Of a stretch of DNA of 64,000 bases, positions 63,855 to 64,000 are shown piece after piece; position 1 is the first letter of the stretch, and each line of letters opens with the position of its first letter. Below the pieces are notes generated by a model, which saw nothing but the letters and a program-made list of their open reading frames with translations, was not told where the DNA came from and ran no database searches. Origin of the DNA: Oxyruncus cristatus (Eukaryota; Chordata; Aves; Passeriformes; Cotingidae); contig VXAY01002852.1 in assembly GCA_013399855.1 (NCBI GenBank), forward strand, positions 908,974 through 972,973. Direction: 5' to 3'. Position numbers and translations under genes: made by a program.

Positions 63855-64000
63855 AAGCCTAATTCACCTTAAAGAATCTCAAAACCAGCCACAAGGGAAA
63901 GATCTGTGAATTTTTGTAATGGAAAGCGGTAGCCTCTAGGGCCCAGAGGATATGCAGGGAGGCATTTTCTCTTGCTGGTGCAGCTGAGAGCGAGCGAGCG
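63855..64000. other. Right end of window, start of a GAGC repeat
   Basis: No gene is seen. The last 13 bases are GAGCGAGCGAGCG, a short tandem repeat that may continue into a GC-rich region outside the window. Confidence 0.4.

Noticed and set aside
60140..64000. ZC3H7B coding exons
   Set aside because: Expected by synteny on the plus strand, but no frame resembles its N-terminal repeat region; the coding start probably lies outside.

Overview
The window is nuclear DNA from a bird. Protein-coding genes are split into many short GT-AG exons, and the dispersed repeats are chicken-repeat-1 (CR1) LINEs and avian-type endogenous retrovirus LTRs. The gene order matches human 22q13.2: L3MBTL2 (+), CHADL (-), RANGAP1 (-). 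I cannot tell the order or species. Two single-N joins and one 371-base N gap show that this is a draft assembly.

Layout. 1-6.2 kb: intergenic DNA with CR1 debris, including a relic of the CR1 ORF1 esterase. 6.2-25.1 kb: the CpG-island promoter and 17 coding exons of L3MBTL2 (718 aa, complete), with CR1 and LTR insertions in introns 3, 5, 8 and 13. 25.1-27.4 kb: a long, decayed CR1. 29.3-32.6 kb: all four coding exons of CHADL (733 aa, secreted leucine-rich-repeat protein). 34.9-35.3 kb: a broken LRR-like fragment. 37.9-57.7 kb: all 15 coding exons of RANGAP1 (574 aa), whose 24-codon last exon lies 5.4 kb beyond the previous one across an intron with one LTR nested in another. 59.5-60.4 kb: a GC-rich island, partly lost in the N gap, which is probably the RANGAP1 promoter. 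60.4-64 kb: no recognised exon. In other vertebrates ZC3H7B lies here, head to head with RANGAP1, so its coding part probably starts beyond the right edge.

The genes do not form a pathway. L3MBTL2 is a chromatin-compacting Polycomb-related MBT protein. CHADL is a collagen-associated matrix protein. RANGAP1 is the Ran GTPase activator that drives nuclear transport. L3MBTL2 and RANGAP1 both keep recognisable SUMO acceptor motifs.

I found no new biological system. The points most worth a second look are the LTR-in-LTR insertion with a clean target-site duplication, a second solo LTR with a 6-bp duplication, two assembly duplications at single Ns, a CR1 copy with a 363-codon open reading frame, the LRR relic beside CHADL, and similar ZNF143/THAP11-like motifs in both CpG-island promoters.
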